Shown: piece after piece, positions 59,384 through 64,000 of the stretch
Layout: every line of letters begins with the position of its first letter
Numbering within the stretch: position 1 is the first letter of the stretch
NCBI RefSeq assembly: GCF_017562075.2
Contig: NC_054082.1
Coordinates: 21,956,927-22,020,926 of the forward strand
Length of the DNA: 64,000 bases
Reading direction: 5' to 3'
Origin: Anopheles merus
Lineage: Eukaryota; Arthropoda; Insecta; Diptera; Culicidae
The notes under the pieces: model-generated
Told to the model about the DNA's origin: nothing
The model's input: only the letters and a program-made list of their open reading frames with translations
Databases searched by the model: none
Translations under genes and position numbers: made by a program

Positions 59384-62359
59384 GTAAGCGAAGCTTTTGC
59401 GGGCTCTTTTTTTGTCTATTGTACTGTAAAGCGCTGTTAAACCACGCTTTTGTCGGTTCTTGTTTTAGCTACACACACCTACAGGAGATTGACTTTTGCC
59501 GGCTCTGTTCTGTTCTTATCAGTGGCCGTGCACCACAACGACCTGCAGGTGGTTGCTGCTTTCCACCTTCCCTTTTCGCGTATCGCGAAACAAAGAAGCT
59601 TAAGCAAGGATCTACTCTACTTCCTGTCTCTCTCGCGATGGCAGAGTGCAACCATGGGCCCGGAAACAATACAGCTAGTTTATTGGTGAGCTTGCGGGCT
59701 CGCGGCGTAGTTCGGTCAGCTCATATCCGTCTTAAAACTTGGAACGCAAAGTTTACACTGTGCCTGGCCTGTTTGCGGCTGGCTGCCTTGTGTCACCTTG
59801 CCCTGCCATAAGAACCTTAAGAGTAAGGGAAGAAACGCCTTTGTTTGGGAGGACGATGCTGCAATAGGTGCTTTCTTTGGCAATGAGTTCTGGGGCACAG
59901 TAAAAGACAGTAGTTTTATTTTATTTACTAATGTGTTGGTGTTACTAGGGTAAGTCACAGTATTGGAAAGCTTTAATAATATCGGTGAAATAGTACATTT
60001 TCCCTATTTGCCTTTTATTGATACCATTGATTCCGTTGATACGATTGATGGATTGATGAAGTTAATTATGTTCTGCAATAAATTCCCCATAAAAAATTCT
60101 AGACAGACACTCAGTAACTCCAGCCGATTACTTGATCAAGCTCACATCTATTCCACTTGCTACGTAAAGTACTAGGCGCCTCCATGATGCTCTATGGTTG
60201 TATAAATTGTTTTGTGGCATAGACAACAAAAAAATCACTTATTCGCCTAAAAATGTACCAAATTTACTACCAAAAACTATACATTTTACACCATATTAAA
60301 TAAGGTTTGCATTTTTTTGTACCTTAAATGTTTTATCGTTTTCGCCCCCTTTTTTGTATGACGACGAAACATAAAATGGCTTAAATTTAGATTTCGGCGT
60401 TTCGCCACCACGAATCGACCGTAACGTAGTTTCCGTCTCTGTAATGCATATGCATTATCCTGCTTTTATCCTAAAGACCTTTACTCTCGCCCATTTGCTT
60501 TTGCACCCTTTTTGCGGACCAGCGTTCCAGACCAAGCGGGGCAAATGGCACACAGACACACAAAAAAAACGCACACAAACATCCATCCTTATCTAGTACC
60601 AAATTTTCCTGTCCGAGGAAATGGCACAGTTTTTGTCATAGCAAATGCAAGAGTTTTATGTTAGTATATGTGTGTGTATGTGTGCGTTTGTGTATGTATC
60701 CATCTCTGCCCAGTTGTGTACCTTTTTGGCAGCACCACAACACAACTATTTTTACTTCTGCACAAAGCTCAATGCTGAAATAACATAATTCACCGGACGC
60801 TTTGTGCAGTGTTTGCTTGCAGTTTAAAGCAGTATCTTGTTTTTTTTTCTTCTTGCTTCCTGGAACGAAGCGCAACCAAAATGCAAATCCTTCACGACGA
60901 AGCGCTCAATGCTACAAATGAAGATAGAAAAAAAACACACACAACGCGCGCACCACTCAAAAACACAAAAATCACACGCGAAAGTAACATTTTTCCCGCG
61001 GGAATGCCCGGGAACGGAATCCCACCAACAGGGACGCAAACGCACGCAGACCCACACAAACACACACACACACACAACTCCGCACAGCAAGCATCGAAAG
61101 TTTCATCTTGCTGCGGGCGCGATCAAATCGCGCCCCATCGTGTTTTCCCATTCTGCTCGGTGGGTAGATGCGGTGGTGGGTAGAGAACAAAAAAAAAGAA
61201 TATTGAGTTAAAAATGTATTTCGCAGGCAGGCAGGCAAGCTAGAATCGGGTGGGTACGAACGGGTACCGAAATCGGGCACAGACAGTCGACGGCGACGGT
61301 CGCCACACTGCAAGACGGTGTGCGCGGTTGCCCAATTTTCCGCTACTATCCCGCTGGCTTTAATTTCCGGTCGTATTCGGGTGAAATCGACGGTGACTAA
61401 CGAGCACCGGAACTCGGGAAGACGGCGCACCGAGTGGTGAGAAAACACACGAGACCCGGTGTGCGGCGGTTACAGGTGGTGGGAAAGAGCCACGGAAGCT
61501 ACCGCGATATCGGTCGATTGCAATGAATGGTTGGTCGGCCCGGCAACAGTGGCTGGCGCAATGGCTGCTGCGACTGTTTGGGGTGAAATCTAGCATCCGA
61601 TGAAGTTTACTTCATCGCCGGAAAACCACCACCAACCACCAACACCAGCATCGTTTCGGGTAGCAACCATTTGGCCGCGCTACGAACCATCGGGGGAGAC
61701 TTTCTTGAATATTAAATAGCAGAAAAGAAATGCCAAAAAAAACCCAGTGCCAAAGCAAAAGAGAACACGAGCGCGCCACGTGCACGCTGTACGTAAAACG
61801 GGTTGTTTTTTCGTCTGCCCACACCCATCCCATCCATCCCCATTTCCCTTCACCTCTCACGGGTATATTACTAGGACGAGAAGCATCACGGAATCGGCCA
61901 GCGGAAATGCAAATATGCAAATGCGAATCCCGTAAACCGCAACTCCCAAGGCGCGCTTGTCATCCCGCGCAAACCACCCCCTCCCGAAACCATTGTTGCC
62001 TTGTTGCGCACCATTGCCAAGCCGGTGCAACACGATTCCCTGTGCCATTCGCCATGCATTGGCTGACTGCGCATCCCAAAAAGTGTTCATCCCGAAAAAT
62101 TTGCTTAACGCATTTTGGCCACCACCGTCTTTGCGCAACAGAAGCAAAAGAAATGAGTGGATTTTGTGTGCAAGAAGGAAGGAGAGACAGAGAATTGAGA
62201 GCAAGGGGAAAATGGCGGCGACCAACAGCCCTAAACCCCCCCTCCTTGCCAGCATCCGCCGGGGATCCGTTGGCGCTGGCGCCACAAGTGCAGCAGGACA
62301 ATAACAATAATAACGACCTAAAAGCAGTTTGCTCACCTTTTGTGTCCCTCATTCTCTCT

Positions 62360-62411
<52 letters not shown>

Positions 62412-64000
62412 CTCATTCTCTCGCTCGTTCAGTCACTCAAGCGATTGTGCTATAAAGTGAGCGTGCAAAAGAAAGCTTTTTATTCCTCTTTTATTTTGCA
62501 CACGGAAGTTTTGACTCTCGAGCGCGACGAGAATGGGCGAGCAAACTAGCCGGTTTTGTCTAGTTAAGAAAGATGAGAGAAGGGGGGGAGAGGGTAATTT
62601 TTGTGAGTCTACCCTTTTTTCTATTTCATTTCCAACTTTCTGAAGCGAGCCAATTGGCAATGCCCGAATGTTGATGGCGCTGCCCGGCTTTCCGCGATTT
62701 CGCGTCCATGATTGTGCCGTGATTGGGCCGCATGAATTTGATCCGCGTTTGTCGTGTACCAAACTGGCACTTTTGGTACTGTAGAAAAGAAAGGAAGGGA
62801 TAGATCAGGACAAAAAATAGAGGAAGAGAGGTAAATTGCGACCGGCGAACGGTAAACTTTTTGATGTAACTTTTACGCGCGCTCGCGACCAACCGAATGG
62901 TCGCGTACGGGAAACGAGTTGTGCGCCGTTTGCATACGTAATGCGGGGGCAGGAGCAACTTTCATAATCGAAGCCGCTTTGCAAAGGCAATGTGTGTGTG
63001 TGGGTGTGTGAGGGTGTGTGTTGGTAAACTCATTTCCATCACCCTTTCGCCTTTTTGCGATTTATTCCATCCATCAGAGCGACGAGCAAACGTGTCGATA
63101 CACTTCGTCAGGGGCAGGGCAAATCTGAAACGCTTTTGTGGAACACACCGTCACTAACTGCAAATGAGTGGTGTGTGGGGGTGGTGTTGGAGTGGAGTGG
63201 GTATCGTAAATTGCCCATAGTTTATGAGCTCTTAGCGCTGATTAACGGTGGTGCATCAATGGCCGAAATGAAGTCACAGCAGCAGCAAAAGGTTTGTTGG
63301 AGAAATGTTTAAACTGTTTCTCCTTTATCCTGAATATGGCAAAACTTTAGAGCAGATGTTTTTTTTTTTTTTGTGGTGTGAACATTGTGAAGCAAACTTC
63401 CATTGGTATCAATTAAACTTATTTAAAAGCAATTTTAATCCTATTATAAAATATTTGCCCGGGTAACCATAGGTTCTTTGCCCCATACAAGCAACTCAGA
63501 ACAGCTTTGCAGTATCTAGGCACTATTTTCCGAAGGAGAAAATCGTTCCCTTTGTTTGTGTTATTGGCGCAAAGTTTGCTTCCCTTTGAACTGCACCCAC
63601 TCGGTGCAACTGATGCATATCAGCTGCTAACGTCCGTAGCGCCGGAAGCGATGCACTTATGTGTTTCCCGCACGGTGCACTACCACTGCTGCAGCAGGAT
63701 TTTGTGCATACATGCCAGCGTGTTTCGCTGTTTCGCAAACGCGCGATGCATCAATATGGATCACAGCCGCGACAAGGAGACACGTTTGTTTTTCTCCCTC
63801 GGGTGTTTTCCACCTTATTCTTTTCCGAGCGGTTGCGATATTATCAGCGCTTTTCCCACCTGTTTTTTACGCCCTGTCCTTCCCCCCCCCCCGCCCTCAC
63901 GCCTAATTGATGAGCTTATTTTGCGCCACGACACAACCCGGAAACCGGTGTCGCAAATATGGCCAAGACTTGTAATCTCATTATGGCTGTTGCTCTTTAT
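59384..64000. other. Non-coding stretch to the window end
   Basis: AT-rich at 59,940-60,330, (CT)24 at 62,361-62,408, T run at about 63,359-63,372, C run at 63,882-63,892. A weak exon candidate at 59485-59548 is discussed in the findings. No other gene supported. Confidence 0.5.
62361..62408. repeat. (CT)24 microsatellite
   Basis: 48 bases of uninterrupted CT, preceded by an imperfect CTCTCTG start. Confidence 0.95.

Overview
This is a eukaryotic window. It has spliced genes with GT-AG introns, metazoan extracellular modules and many dinucleotide microsatellites, and no sign of prokaryotic organisation. The main gene is an insect lipophorin receptor (LpR, LDL-receptor/VLDLR family), read left to right. 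Eight LDLa ligand-binding modules, 80-100 bp introns inside the gene, long AC/GT-rich introns and moderate GC content point to a mosquito, probably an anopheline. The species is inferred, not proven.

Layout. Positions 1-9.5 kb hold no gene I can recognise. At 9,479-9,568 lies a possible signal-peptide exon (weak case). LDLa modules 1, 2 and 3 each occupy a single symmetrical phase-1 exon (15,135-15,254; 15,738-15,857; 20,071-20,193). A 25.7-kb intron follows. LDLa 4-8, EGF-A, EGF-B, the six-bladed YWTD propeller and EGF-C are then packed into eight exons between 45,924 and 48,302. A serine/threonine-rich (O-linked sugar) exon lies at 49,621-49,881. Together the recognised exons give 2,454 nt (818 codons) in one unbroken frame. 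I do not find the transmembrane segment or the cytoplasmic NPxY tail, so the gene is incomplete at its 3' end and, unless the 9.5-kb exon is right, also at its 5' end.

At 54,526-54,985 there is a second, clearly coding exon (high GC at third positions) whose product I do not recognise. A smaller exon with good splice sites lies at 59,267-59,383. They may belong to another gene on the same strand, either nested in an LpR intron or downstream of LpR. A more speculative chain of phase-consistent mini-exons lies at 25,565-26,650 inside the big LpR intron.

Everything else is intron or intergenic DNA with microsatellites ((AC)n of 107 bp at 40,963; (CT)n at 21.1, 26.7, 49.6 and 62.4 kb; poly-G/C runs), small direct repeats and one fold-back structure near 36.1 kb. 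I saw no tRNA, rRNA, CRISPR or intact transposon. LpR binds circulating lipophorin at the cell surface through its LDLa modules. The EGF/YWTD block is expected to mediate acid-dependent ligand release, and the missing tail would mediate endocytosis.
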